Assembly: GCA_000307935.1 (NCBI GenBank)
Contig: AMWX01000008.1
Location: 124,001-188,000, forward strand
Length of the DNA stretch: 64,000 nucleotides
Source: SAR86 cluster bacterium SAR86E
GTDB lineage: Bacteria > Pseudomonadota > Gammaproteobacteria > Magnimaribacterales > D2472
Direction: 5' to 3'
Positions 1 through 9,672 of this stretch are shown here, one piece after another (positions within the stretch are counted from its first letter, which is position 1; every line of letters starts with the position of its first letter). The translations under genes and the position numbers were made by a program. Under the pieces are notes generated by a model, which worked only from the letters and a program-made list of their open reading frames with translations, was not told where the DNA came from and did no database searches.

Positions 1-633
1 ATCACATTTTTTAATTTCAGTTAATACCTCTTCAATTAATTTCTCAGAAAAAGATAAAAGTAATGCATCCTTAGCATCTAGAAAATTTATATATTTTGGA
101 TTGAAAAGTATTTCAGAGGCTATTTTCAGATTAACTGGATCCAAATTTTTTCGTTGAAGTTGTAAATAAATAGACTCTTTAAAATTTCTTGCACCAATTC
201 CAGCTGGCTCAAGATCATGCACAATTCCCTCAAGAACATTCTGTATTTCTTTATATGTATAAAAAAAATTAAGGCTCTCCTCAATCACGTCCAATGGATC
301 GTGGAGAAGACCATCTTCCCCAAGAGATTGAATAATAGCTAATGCAATTTTCTCTTTTTTAGGGCTCAGTCTTAAGTCTATAAGTTGTGATTCTAAATGA
401 TCGCCTAATGTAGCCATGCTGGAGAGGTTTTGAATTATGTCTTCATCATCGAAGCTTGAATTATTATCTAAATTTTCAACCTTATTTAAGAATGGATTCT
501 CATCTATTTCATTATTAATTCTATTGATAATTTCTAATCTTGATAATTGAAGTAGATCAATCGATTTTTTTAATTGAGGAGTAATTGAAAGCTGTTGCTT
601 TTGTTGGAATTCTCTAACCAGCCTAATTGCCAT
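1..633 (-). CDS. rpoN: RNA polymerase sigma-54 factor RpoN, N-terminal part (runs off window start)
   Basis: Not in ORF track (partial). Manual reverse translation from ATG at 633: MAIRLVREFQQKQQLSITPQLKKSIDLLQLSRLEIINRINNEIDENPFL... and DLEPAGIGARNFKESIYLQL, typical of sigma-54 region I and core-binding domain; lptB-rpoN synteny. Confidence 0.93.
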   Translation of the reverse strand, partial: MAIRLVREFQQKQQLSITPQLKKSIDLLQLSRLEIINRINNEIDENPFLNKVENLDNNSSFDDEDIIQNLSSMATLGDHLESQLIDLRLSPKKEKIALAIIQSLGEDGLLHDPLDVIEESLNFFYTYKEIQNVLEGIVHDLEPAGIGARNFKESIYLQLQRKNLDPVNLKIASEILFNPKYINFLDAKDALLLSFSEKLIEEVLTEIKKCD

Positions 634-636
634 CTT

Positions 637-1359
637 TTAAGAAAACATCTCGCCAAAGTAACTTTCTTTTACTGTTGAGTTTTGAGTTAATTCTTCTTGC
701 GTACCTTCAGCTATTATTTTTCCATTATTTAGTATTAATGCACGATCACACAAGCTTAAGGTCTCCCTAACATTATGATCGGTAATTAATAATGCCATAT
801 CTTTTTTTGATATTGCTACAAGCAATTCCTTAATCTCTTCTACAGCAATTGGATCAATTCCAGCAAATGGCTCATCAAGAAGTAAAATGCTTGGCTGAGA
901 GATCATTGTTCGTGCAATTTCAACTTTGCGCCTCTGACCTCCAGACAGCATTCTTCCTTTCAGACCTAAAATTGTATTAAGACTAAAGTCATCGATAATT
1001 TCTTTTACAAAATTTGTGTAGTCAGAACTTCCTGAGATTAATTCAGACATACCCATTAAATTTTGTTCAACTGTTAAATCTAAAAAAAGAGATGCTTCTT
1101 GAGGTAAATATACTAAACCATGTCTAGCCCGAATATGCATAGCATCTTTGCTAACATCTTTATCTCTAATAAATACCTTTCCTTTCTCAGAAAAAACAAG
1201 GCCTGCTGCAATATAAAATGCAGTAGTTTTACCAGCTCCATTAGGTCCAAGCAATCCTACAATTTCATTTCTGTTGATTGAGAAGCTTATGTCAGATAGT
1301 ATCTGGTTTCCGTTTATAGATTTATTTATATTCGAAAGTTTAAGATAAGCATTATTCAT
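637..1359 (-). CDS. lptB: LPS export ABC transporter ATP-binding protein LptB
   Basis: Walker A GPNGAGKTT, LSGGQRRKVEIAR signature, LLLDEPFAGIDP; adjacent to lptA and rpoN. Confidence 0.96.
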   Translation of the reverse strand: MNNAYLKLSNINKSINGNQILSDISFSINRNEIVGLLGPNGAGKTTAFYIAAGLVFSEKGKVFIRDKDVSKDAMHIRARHGLVYLPQEASLFLDLTVEQNLMGMSELISGSSDYTNFVKEIIDDFSLNTILGLKGRMLSGGQRRKVEIARTMISQPSILLLDEPFAGIDPIAVEEIKELLVAISKKDMALLITDHNVRETLSLCDRALILNNGKIIAEGTQEELTQNSTVKESYFGEMFS

Positions 1360-1777
1360 TAGATAGAATTTGGTATGTAATTAAATTTGCATTTATAACG
1401 TTTCCTTGATTATTCAGCTCAGCATTTCCAATCATTTTCATTGCCTCATTGGGAAATATAATAAAGGTCTCTGCTTTTCCTTCGATTTTTTCAGATTTAA
1501 TGGTTGCAGGATTTCCGAAAATTTTTAAACTTTCTTCGTCAAGTATTAAGGTAGCCTCATCTCCAGATATTAAATAATTTCCAAAAGAGATTTTTATGTC
1601 ATCTAAAAAAGCTAAATTACCCTCAATTTCATTTAATGTAATTTCATTTGCCTGAATTGAAATATTTTGAAAATTGCTCAATGCACAGTTTGCATCGTTT
1701 ATATATATACAACCAATAATCAAAAATAATGTTCTATAAAGTTCTTGCATTAGTTTTCTAGATAATTCCCGATTCAA
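1352..1777 (-). CDS. lptA: LPS transport periplasmic protein LptA-like (OstA domain)
   Basis: Small secreted OstA-like beta protein (SIQANEITLNEIEGNLAFLDDIKISFGNYLISGDEATL) immediately upstream of lptB. Confidence 0.8.
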   Translation of the reverse strand: MNRELSRKLMQELYRTLFLIIGCIYINDANCALSNFQNISIQANEITLNEIEGNLAFLDDIKISFGNYLISGDEATLILDEESLKIFGNPATIKSEKIEGKAETFIIFPNEAMKMIGNAELNNQGNVINANLITYQILSNE

Positions 1778-2732
1778 GTAATTGATGCATCGTTATTATT
1801 CCAAATTCACTTTTTTCCCCTTCATGAGGTTTAACAACAAGGCTAAGTATTTTATTCTTTTCCATAATTTCTGCCGCATCAATGGCTAAATCATCACCAA
1901 ATATGCTTTTAAAATTTGCTGTCATAATATCTTTTATATTTGTATTTTCTATGTCGACACCATTATTAAGACATCTCCTAAGATCACCGTCTGTGAAGAC
2001 TCCTACGATCTCACCATTGGCTTCAACCAACGTAAGGCCAAGTTTTTTTTCAGAGATAACAATTAGAGTATCTTTTAGTGAGGTTAGCTGATCAACAATA
2101 GGAGTCATTTCACCAATTGTTGCTATATCTTTAACGAGAGTTGTAAGTTTTTTTCCAAGTTGGCCGGCAGGATGCGACTTTGCAAAATCATCTCTGCTGA
2201 AACCTCGAGCTTCTAGCAGTGATATTGCTAAAGCATCCCCAAATACAAGCGCAATTGTTGTTGAAGACGTTGGAGCTAGATCGAGAGGGCAGGCTTCTTC
2301 GGCTGCATTTATTGCAAGACTAATTTTCCCAGCTTTAGATATAGTGGAATGAAGGGTATTAGTAACTGTGTAAATATTTGCTGTAGCTCTTTTTAAGGCA
2401 GGCAATATTTCAATAATTTCCTTTGTCTCACCAGAGTTAGAAAAAATTAATACAGCATCATTTTTTCCAACCATTCCTAAGTCCCCATGAGCAGCTTCCG
2501 TAGGATGAATAAAAAATGAGGGAGTGCCCGTAGAAGATAAGGTAGCGGAAATTTTTTGAGCAACATGTCCTGATTTACCTATGCCCATAAGAATTAACTT
2601 GCCTTTTAGTTGAATTATTTCCTCACATAAATCATCAAATGTAGGTTGAATTTGCTTGGCCAATTCAAGCACTGCATTCCCTTCGATTGTGATTACTGCC
2701 CTAGCTGAATCAATAAAGGTTTTTGCTTTCAT
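1758..2732 (-). CDS. kdsD: D-arabinose 5-phosphate isomerase (SIS + CBS domains)
   Basis: SIS domain (GIGKSGHVAQKISATLSSTGTPSFFIHPTEAAHGDLG) plus two CBS repeats; divergent from mla locus. Confidence 0.95.
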   Translation of the reverse strand: MKAKTFIDSARAVITIEGNAVLELAKQIQPTFDDLCEEIIQLKGKLILMGIGKSGHVAQKISATLSSTGTPSFFIHPTEAAHGDLGMVGKNDAVLIFSNSGETKEIIEILPALKRATANIYTVTNTLHSTISKAGKISLAINAAEEACPLDLAPTSSTTIALVFGDALAISLLEARGFSRDDFAKSHPAGQLGKKLTTLVKDIATIGEMTPIVDQLTSLKDTLIVISEKKLGLTLVEANGEIVGVFTDGDLRRCLNNGVDIENTNIKDIMTANFKSIFGDDLAIDAAEIMEKNKILSLVVKPHEGEKSEFGIITMHQLLESGII

Positions 2733-2772
2733 AATTTAAATTTAGTTATTTTACTAATGATATAATAACTAT

Positions 2773-3384
2773 ATGAATATATCTTTGAAATCTGTTGCGA
2801 TGCTTGTTGTTATTGCAAGCATTAATTTATCTAGCTCTGCATCAGTCAATCCTCACATTTATATTGATCAGCAAGCTCAAAAAATGGTTTCTGTGATTAC
2901 AGAAAATGAGGATTTATATTCTCAGGATCCTGATTTATTTATCTCAAAGATTAATTATATCTTTGAACCCATGGTAGATTTTAGAAGAGTGGGAGCAAGC
3001 GTCATGGGAAAGAAATATTATTTAGCTGCAACCAAAGAACAGCGCATAGAATTCATTAAAGCTTTTAAGAGCTCACTTCTGAATACATATTCGTCCACTC
3101 TTGCACAATGGGGAGATCAAAAAATTGAAACCATTTTTCCTGATGAGGCAAACTATACAAAGGTTGTAGATGTGCAACAAAATCTAATAACATCTAGCAA
3201 CATTTATCCAATTACTTATAAAGTGAGAAATGATGGTAGTGGAAATTGGCTGATTATTAACATAATTGTAAATGGAGTAAATCTTGGGCTGACTTTTAGA
3301 AATCAGTTTCAAGCTTTGGCTACAGAACATAGCGAAAATATAGATCTAATTATTCAAAATTGGACCTCAGACGCCAACCTTTAA
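2773..3384 (+). CDS. mlaC: Phospholipid-binding protein MlaC (toluene tolerance Ttg2D family)
   Basis: Signal peptide, VDFRRVGASVMGKKYYLAATKEQRIEFIKAFKSSLLNTYSSTL motif of the MlaC family; upstream of ibaG-murA. Confidence 0.9.
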   Translation: MNISLKSVAMLVVIASINLSSSASVNPHIYIDQQAQKMVSVITENEDLYSQDPDLFISKINYIFEPMVDFRRVGASVMGKKYYLAATKEQRIEFIKAFKSSLLNTYSSTLAQWGDQKIETIFPDEANYTKVVDVQQNLITSSNIYPITYKVRNDGSGNWLIINIIVNGVNLGLTFRNQFQALATEHSENIDLIIQNWTSDANL

Positions 3385-3401
3385 TCTCTTAATTTAAAAA
3401 G

Positions 3402-3623
3402 ATGGATATAAAAAAACTAATAGAAACCTCCTTCCCTGATGCAAAGGTTCAATTTGAAGGCGAGGACTGTAATTCCAAATTACTAATTATTAGCGAACAG
3501 TTTGCAGGAATGTCCTCTCTAAATAGGCATAAGCTAATAATGAACACTCTAAAAGATAGATTTAAATCTGGTGAATTGCATGCATTAAGTTTATCTACAA
3601 GAACTCCATCTGAGGTTGGCTGA
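3402..3623 (+). CDS. ibaG: BolA/IbaG family protein
   Basis: 73 aa BolA fold-like protein between mlaC and murA; ...ELHALSLSTRTPSE. Confidence 0.85.
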   Translation: MDIKKLIETSFPDAKVQFEGEDCNSKLLIISEQFAGMSSLNRHKLIMNTLKDRFKSGELHALSLSTRTPSEVG

Positions 3624-3625
3624 GC

Positions 3626-4885
3626 ATGGAAAAGCTTAAAATAGTTGGTGGCAATAAACTATCAGGTACAATTTCTTGCTCTGGAGCAAAAAATGCTGCG
3701 CTGCCAATGCTTGCTGCAACCATTTTGTCAGATAAACCTGTAACTTTTAAAAATCTTCCATATTTGCAAGACATAACAACGATGTTTGAGATTCTTGGTT
3801 CTATGGGCGCTGATATTACACTTAATGAGTCCATGGATTTTATTATCTCTACAGCTAACCTTAATGATTTTGAGGCTCGTTATGAGCTTGTAAAAACTAT
3901 GAGAGCATCGATATTAGTGCTAGGTTCTTTGGTGGCTAAACATGGCTTCGCAAGAATTGCATTGCCTGGAGGGTGTGCTATTGGATCTCGTCCAGTAAAT
4001 TTCCATCTTGATGCATTGGAGCAGCTTGGGGCAAAGATTGAACTTAAGAGCGGCTATATTGAAGCTAGTTGTTCCAAATTAGTTGGGTGTGAAATTAATT
4101 TTCCAGGTATATCTGTCACTGGAACAGAAAATATCATGATGGCTGCAGTATTGGCAAAAGGGCAAACCATACTAAGAAATGTTGCAAAAGAACCAGAAGT
4201 AGAGGATTTAGCTAACTTTTTAAATTCAATGGGAGCAAAAGTTTCTGGAGCAGGAACTGATGAGATAGTAATTGATGGTGTAGATGTACTAAATGAGTCT
4301 GTATTTGAAATTCCTGCTGATAGGATAGAGGCTGGGACATATCTCATAGCTGCTGCAATTACTGGAGGAGATGTAACAATTCATAATATTGATGCTAAAC
4401 GCATGAACAATATTATTGACAAATTGAAGCTAAGTGGAGCTGCCATTTCAGTGTTTAATTCAAGCATCTCACTTGAAATGAGCAACAAAACACTTAAACC
4501 TGTAGATATATCTACTGCTCCCTATCCAGGTTTTCCTACTGATATGCAAGCTCAATTTACGGTTCTTAATTCTTTATCTTCCGGTCCCTCAGTTGTATCT
4601 GAGAATGTATTCGAAAACAGGTTTATGCATGTACAAGAGTTAAATCGTATGGGGTGTGATATTACAATTAAGGGTAACAACGCATTTGTAAAGGGTGTCT
4701 CTAACCTTAACGGAGCCCCAGTTATGGCAACTGATTTGAGGGCTTCCGCAAGTTTAATTTTGGCTGGGTTGTGTGCAAGCGGCGAGACAATAGTAGATAG
4801 GATTTATCACATTGATCGAGGTTATGAGCGAATTGAAGAAAAGCTTTCATACCTTGGGGCAAACATCACAAGACTGCCAAACTAG
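3626..4885 (+). CDS. murA: UDP-N-acetylglucosamine 1-carboxyvinyltransferase
   Basis: MEKLKIVGGNKLSGTISCSGAKNAALPMLAATIL; full-length MurA. Confidence 0.98.
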   Translation: MEKLKIVGGNKLSGTISCSGAKNAALPMLAATILSDKPVTFKNLPYLQDITTMFEILGSMGADITLNESMDFIISTANLNDFEARYELVKTMRASILVLGSLVAKHGFARIALPGGCAIGSRPVNFHLDALEQLGAKIELKSGYIEASCSKLVGCEINFPGISVTGTENIMMAAVLAKGQTILRNVAKEPEVEDLANFLNSMGAKVSGAGTDEIVIDGVDVLNESVFEIPADRIEAGTYLIAAAITGGDVTIHNIDAKRMNNIIDKLKLSGAAISVFNSSISLEMSNKTLKPVDISTAPYPGFPTDMQAQFTVLNSLSSGPSVVSENVFENRFMHVQELNRMGCDITIKGNNAFVKGVSNLNGAPVMATDLRASASLILAGLCASGETIVDRIYHIDRGYERIEEKLSYLGANITRLPN

Positions 4886-5901
4886 GAATTCATACCAACC
4901 GTCTTTATTTCTGAAAAATTAATCCTATTTTCATCAAGGGTCTCAAAAGTAATTTTATCTCCTGGAAAAGAATTGTTTAAAGCCCGTGTTAAATTTTCCC
5001 ATGTTGCTTGAGCACCATTAATTTTAATAATGATATTTCCCTGTCTAATTTTACTTTCATCAAAAAGTGGGCCATAGTTTTTTAAGTCTAATATTTCTAA
5101 ACCATTGGTTAGCTTTGAGTTGAGTAAAAAACGCCTAGGTCTAACCCTAAAATCACCGATCCACGATCGCTTGACTGAACCAAATTTAATTATTTCAGAT
5201 GCAACTTCAATCATTTTATTTGCTGGAAGGGCGAATCCAATACCCGAATATGAACCTGTTTTAGAAAATATTTTTGTGTTCATTCCAATTAAATTACCTC
5301 TATGATTGATTAACGCTCCTCCAGAATTTCCTGGATTAATAGCAGCATCAGTTTGAATTAATTCAAGATATGGATTGCCATAATCTCTCCCAGTTGCACT
5401 TATAATTCCACTTGTAACTGTTTTTCCAAGACCAAATGCATTCCCAATTGCTATGACATTATCGCCAATCCGCACGTTCTCACTATCAGAGATCTCTATG
5501 GGAGTTAACTCAATTGCAGGATCAATTTTAAGGACCGCTAGGTCTGATCTTTGATCAAATCCAATTAACCTAGCAGAGAATGTTAAACCTTGTTCGAGCT
5601 CAACCTTAATTTCTTTATTGCCTTGCACAACATGAAAATTGGTAACTATATAACCTTCTTTGGAGATTATTATGCCTGAGCCAACAAGATTCCCTTCATT
5701 CCTTTGATTGAAAAAATTAAGATTGTTTTTAATATTTGAATAGATATTCACAACAGAGGGATCAGCCTTATCAATTCCATTAATATAATTTTTACTGCCA
5801 GGCTCCTGGATTGAAATATATGTGATCAGGGAGAGAAGAATTAAAAAGTTTATTCTAGAAAGCTTATTTTTAAAAAATTTCATACAATTGTTACCTAGCA
5901 C
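4882..5901 (-). CDS. Trypsin-like serine protease with PDZ domain (DegS/HtrA family)
   Basis: Triad motifs VTNFHVV, RSDLAVLKID, NPGNSGGALI; N-terminal TM; C-terminal PDZ-like. Confidence 0.92.
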   Translation of the reverse strand: MLGNNCMKFFKNKLSRINFLILLSLITYISIQEPGSKNYINGIDKADPSVVNIYSNIKNNLNFFNQRNEGNLVGSGIIISKEGYIVTNFHVVQGNKEIKVELEQGLTFSARLIGFDQRSDLAVLKIDPAIELTPIEISDSENVRIGDNVIAIGNAFGLGKTVTSGIISATGRDYGNPYLELIQTDAAINPGNSGGALINHRGNLIGMNTKIFSKTGSYSGIGFALPANKMIEVASEIIKFGSVKRSWIGDFRVRPRRFLLNSKLTNGLEILDLKNYGPLFDESKIRQGNIIIKINGAQATWENLTRALNNSFPGDKITFETLDENRINFSEIKTVGMNS

Positions 5902-5902
5902 T

Positions 5903-6955
5903 ATGAAAGATATACAAATTGTACTTGAGAATCTATCTTCTCAAGGTATTAAAATAGACCAGCATCAAAAACAATTTATTTTAGAGTTTCTCTCTGCAGA
6001 CGATTTGTTCAAAAAGCCTTCATTTTTTTCTAAAGGAAGAGGACTGGGAAATATTTATCTTTGGGGGCCAGTTGGCAGGGGAAAGACAATGCTACTCAAT
6101 GCAATTTTAGAATCATATTTTCAAGATTTTGGTAAATTTCATTTTTTAGAACTTATGCAAATGATTCATAAAAAGCTTGCAAACTTCACTGGCCAGAAAA
6201 ATCCATTAATCAAAGTAACCCAATCTATTGCCGAAGAGCATTCAGTTATTTTGATTGATGAGTTTCAAGTAGAGGATATTGCTGATGCAATGATCGTTGG
6301 AAATATTTTCAAAGCTTTGATTGGTCATGGAACTAGAATAATGCTGTCATCAAATGCTGAACCAGGTGAATTGTATAAAGAAGGGCTTCAAAGAGCTAAA
6401 TTTCTTCAAACCATAGAATTAATTACTTCTCATTTCAAGGTTTTCAATCTCATTGGCTCTGAAGATTATCGTTTAAAAGAAATTGCATCTTTTGATGATG
6501 ATCTTATTGAGGCCAACACTAATCAAAAAATAAGATCTTTCTTACAAAGCACATTTGATATTGAATTAAGCTCTAAAAGCTCTTTTGAAATTAATAATAG
6601 ATCTTTCCCTTGCCTAGAATCGTTTTCAGATAAATTTCTATGGTTATCCTTTAAAGATTTTTTCTCTCAGCCTTGTTCAAGCATAGATTTCATTGAGATG
6701 GTCAAGAAATTCGATTGGATTTTTATCAATGACTTCCATCATTGCTCAGATGATAATATAGATAAAATAAGACGATTTATAAGTTTTATTGACATAGCCT
6801 ATCAGGAAAAACAAAAAATGAAGTTTTTTTATACTCAAGGCATAGAATCAAATCTCTATTCCGGAGTCCTGCTACAAAAATTTTGGGAAAGATCAGCGAG
6901 CAGATTGCACGAAATCTCCACAAAAAAATATCTTAAGAATTTAAAGAAAAATTAA
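5903..6955 (+). CDS. zapE: Cell division protein ZapE / AFG1-family ATPase
   Basis: Walker A GPVGRGKTM, FHFLELMQMIHKKL, LIDEFQVEDIADAM; likely start at ATG 5903 rather than 5822. Confidence 0.9.
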   Translation: MKDIQIVLENLSSQGIKIDQHQKQFILEFLSADDLFKKPSFFSKGRGLGNIYLWGPVGRGKTMLLNAILESYFQDFGKFHFLELMQMIHKKLANFTGQKNPLIKVTQSIAEEHSVILIDEFQVEDIADAMIVGNIFKALIGHGTRIMLSSNAEPGELYKEGLQRAKFLQTIELITSHFKVFNLIGSEDYRLKEIASFDDDLIEANTNQKIRSFLQSTFDIELSSKSSFEINNRSFPCLESFSDKFLWLSFKDFFSQPCSSIDFIEMVKKFDWIFINDFHHCSDDNIDKIRRFISFIDIAYQEKQKMKFFYTQGIESNLYSGVLLQKFWERSASRLHEISTKKYLKNLKKN

Positions 6956-7036
6956 ACTAAATGCATTAAAATATTGATTAAATAGCTCTTAAACATTAAC
7001 ATTCGCATCTAATTTTTTTCTTTAATATAAATTGCA

Positions 7037-7471
7037 ATGAAAACTCTTTCACTCAGAAAAGAAGACGCTCAACATGACTGGTATGTTGTTGATGCTTCTG
7101 ACAAAATCCTAGGCCGCTTGGCAGTTAAAATTGCTGACCGCATCAGAGGTAAAGATAAGCCAACATTTACGCCCCATACAGACGGTGGTGACTATGTTGT
7201 GGTAATCAACGCTGAGAAGATTCAAGTAACTGGAAAAAAATATGATGACAAAAAATATTATACTCACTCACTTTATCCCGGCGGTCTAAAAACTAAGGCT
7301 TTTAAAGATGTCTTGGATGATAAGCCAGAATATATCATTGAGGAGGCAGTTAAGGGCATGCTTCCTAAAAATAAACTTGGAAAACAAATGTTCAAAAAAC
7401 TTAAAGTGTACAAGGGTGAAAGTCACCCGCACGAATCGCAAGAACCTCAAATCTGGGAACCAAAAATATGA
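7037..7471 (+). CDS. rplM: 50S ribosomal protein L13
   Basis: [49 protein letters not shown]. Confidence 0.98.
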   Translation: MKTLSLRKEDAQHDWYVVDASDKILGRLAVKIADRIRGKDKPTFTPHTDGGDYVVVINAEKIQVTGKKYDDKKYYTHSLYPGGLKTKAFKDVLDDKPEYIIEEAVKGMLPKNKLGKQMFKKLKVYKGESHPHESQEPQIWEPKI

Positions 7472-7860
7472 GCACCGCAATTCACTATGCAACAGGAAGA
7501 AGGAAGACCTCTTCAGCACGAGTATATCTTTCAAAGGGCAAAGGAAAAATTTTAGTAAATAATAAAGAGCTATCAAACTACTTTGGTAGACAGGTTGCAC
7601 AAATGCTTGTTATGCAACCTTTAAAACTTACTGAATTGGATGAGCAGGTAGATATTAAAGCAATGGTCAAAGGCGGGGGAAGCTTTGGGCAGGCTGGAGC
7701 CATTCGGCATGGTATCTCAAGAGCTTTGTTGGAGTACGATGAAGCACTCAGGCCTCAGTTAAAATCAGCTGGATTTCTCACCAGAGATGATAGAAAAGTA
7801 GAAAGAAAGAAACCAGGATTAAAGAAGGCAAGAAAAAGCTCTCAATTTTCCAAACGTTAA
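7468..7860 (+). CDS. rpsI: 30S ribosomal protein S9
   Basis: [24 protein letters not shown] ... [14 protein letters not shown]. Confidence 0.98.
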   Translation: MSTAIHYATGRRKTSSARVYLSKGKGKILVNNKELSNYFGRQVAQMLVMQPLKLTELDEQVDIKAMVKGGGSFGQAGAIRHGISRALLEYDEALRPQLKSAGFLTRDDRKVERKKPGLKKARKSSQFSKR

Positions 7861-7870
7861 TTTCTACTTT

Positions 7871-8455
7871 ATGGAAGAAAAAACTACCACGCGAAGAAAA
7901 GTACTGATCGGCATGACCTCAGCAGTAGGTGCGGTAGGAGCCTCATTTGCTGCCGTTCCTTTTATTGCCTCATGGAACCCTAGTGCAAAAGCAAAAGCCG
8001 TCGGAGGTCCTGTAAAAATTGATGTATCTAAGATGCAGATTGGACAAAAAATTCAAGTATCTTGGAGAAAGCAGCCTGTCTTTGTCATTCGTCACAGCAA
8101 AGAGGCTCTAGAAAGTCTTCCGCAAGTTGAATCCAAGCTTGATGATCCTAGCTCATTAAAAATTGATGAACCATATAGAGATATTAATCCAACTCTATCT
8201 ACTTCAACTGAATATACAGTAATTGCGGGTGTCTGTACTCATCTAGGATGTGCACCAAAATATTATCCTGAGATGGAATCTCAGCCATGGGACGAATCTT
8301 GGGTAGGAGGATTTTTTTGCCCCTGCCATGGATCAATGTTCGATATTGTTGGGAGAGTATTTAAAGGAGTTCCAGCACCAACCAATTTAAAGGTTCCGCC
8401 ACATTATTTTGACGGAAATATATTAACAATAGGGGAAGAAAGAGGCACTGCATAA
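7871..8455 (+). CDS. petA: Ubiquinol-cytochrome c reductase Rieske iron-sulfur subunit
   Basis: CTHLGC and CPCHGS cluster-binding motifs; Tat-like TTRRKVLIG N-terminus. Confidence 0.97.
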   Translation: MEEKTTTRRKVLIGMTSAVGAVGASFAAVPFIASWNPSAKAKAVGGPVKIDVSKMQIGQKIQVSWRKQPVFVIRHSKEALESLPQVESKLDDPSSLKIDEPYRDINPTLSTSTEYTVIAGVCTHLGCAPKYYPEMESQPWDESWVGGFFCPCHGSMFDIVGRVFKGVPAPTNLKVPPHYFDGNILTIGEERGTA

Positions 8456-9672
8456 TGACCCAAAAATCATCAGGATTTTTTAATTGGATAAATACCCGTT
8501 TACCTATTGTAAATACATATGAACGTCATTTATCTAAACATCCCGTACCTAAAAAAGTTAATTTTTGGTACATGTTTGGTGCCTTAGCATCTGTTGTATT
8601 AATTATTCAGATTGTTTCAGGCATTTGGTTGATGTTTGGGTATGAGAACACCGAGGAAGGCGCCTTCGCTTCAATCGAATATATCATGAGAGATATAGAG
8701 TATGGGTGGATCATCAGATATATGCATACTACCGGCGCTTCAATGTTTTTTGCTGTCGTATACCTTCATATGTTCAGAGGGCTTTTATATGGCTCATATC
8801 ACAAGCCTAGAGAGCTTGTATGGGTTTTTGGAATGACTATTTATCTAGTGATGATGGCGGAAGGTTTTCTGGGATATGTTCTGCCGTATGGGCAAATGTC
8901 TTATTGGGGTGCCCAAGTTATTATTTCATTGTTTGGAGCTATTCCTTACATCGGTGAATCATTAGAAATATGGGTTAGAGGCGACTACTACATATCTGGA
9001 GCTACAATTTCACGGTTCTTTGCTCTTCATGTTGTGGCATTACCACTTATATTAATTGCACTAGTCTTTATGCATTTAGTTGCCTTGCATGAGGTTGGAG
9101 CAGGAAATCCAGAGGGCGTAGATATAGAAAAGCATTTAGATGAAAACGGCGTGCCACTTGATAGTGTCCCATTTTTTCCTTACAAAGTTTTAAATGCCCT
9201 AGTCGCGATCGGGATATTCGGTATTGTGTTTTCAATTATCTTATTCTTCTTTCCCGAGGGTGGTGGATATATGTTAGAGCTTGCGAATTTTGAAGAGGCT
9301 AATCCACTTAGTACCCCAGAGCATATTGCTCCAGTTTGGTACTATTCTCCATATTACGCCATGCTAAGAGCCGTTCCAGATAAGCTAGGCGGTCTTGTGG
9401 TAATGGGTGCAGCCATCGCTATATTATTTGTAGTTCCATGGCTTGATAGAAGTAAGGCTGCTTCAATCAGATACAAAGGTGTTCTTAGTAAAATTGCAAT
9501 GACAGTATTCATATTAAGTTGGCTAATGTTAGCTTGGCTTGGTACCGTCCCTGTTACTGCACTAAGGACTACCCTTAGCATTATTGGAACCATTATTTAC
9601 TTTGCATTTTTCCTTTTAATGCCAATATACACATCAATTGAAAAAACAAAGCCGGTGCCTGAAAGATTATGA
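8455..9672 (+). CDS. petB: Cytochrome b subunit of bc1 complex
   Basis: Multi-TM; RYMHTTGASMFF, GYVLPYGQMSYWGA, FFALHVVALPLIL. Confidence 0.98.
   Translation: MTQKSSGFFNWINTRLPIVNTYERHLSKHPVPKKVNFWYMFGALASVVLIIQIVSGIWLMFGYENTEEGAFASIEYIMRDIEYGWIIRYMHTTGASMFFAVVYLHMFRGLLYGSYHKPRELVWVFGMTIYLVMMAEGFLGYVLPYGQMSYWGAQVIISLFGAIPYIGESLEIWVRGDYYISGATISRFFALHVVALPLILIALVFMHLVALHEVGAGNPEGVDIEKHLDENGVPLDSVPFFPYKVLNALVAIGIFGIVFSIILFFFPEGGGYMLELANFEEANPLSTPEHIAPVWYYSPYYAMLRAVPDKLGGLVVMGAAIAILFVVPWLDRSKAASIRYKGVLSKIAMTVFILSWLMLAWLGTVPVTALRTTLSIIGTIIYFAFFLLMPIYTSIEKTKPVPERL

Noticed and set aside
7286-7600. Overlapping alternative-frame ORFs at rplM/rpsI (7286-7600 minus, 7308-7562 plus)
   Set aside because: Both overlap unambiguous ribosomal protein genes in other frames.
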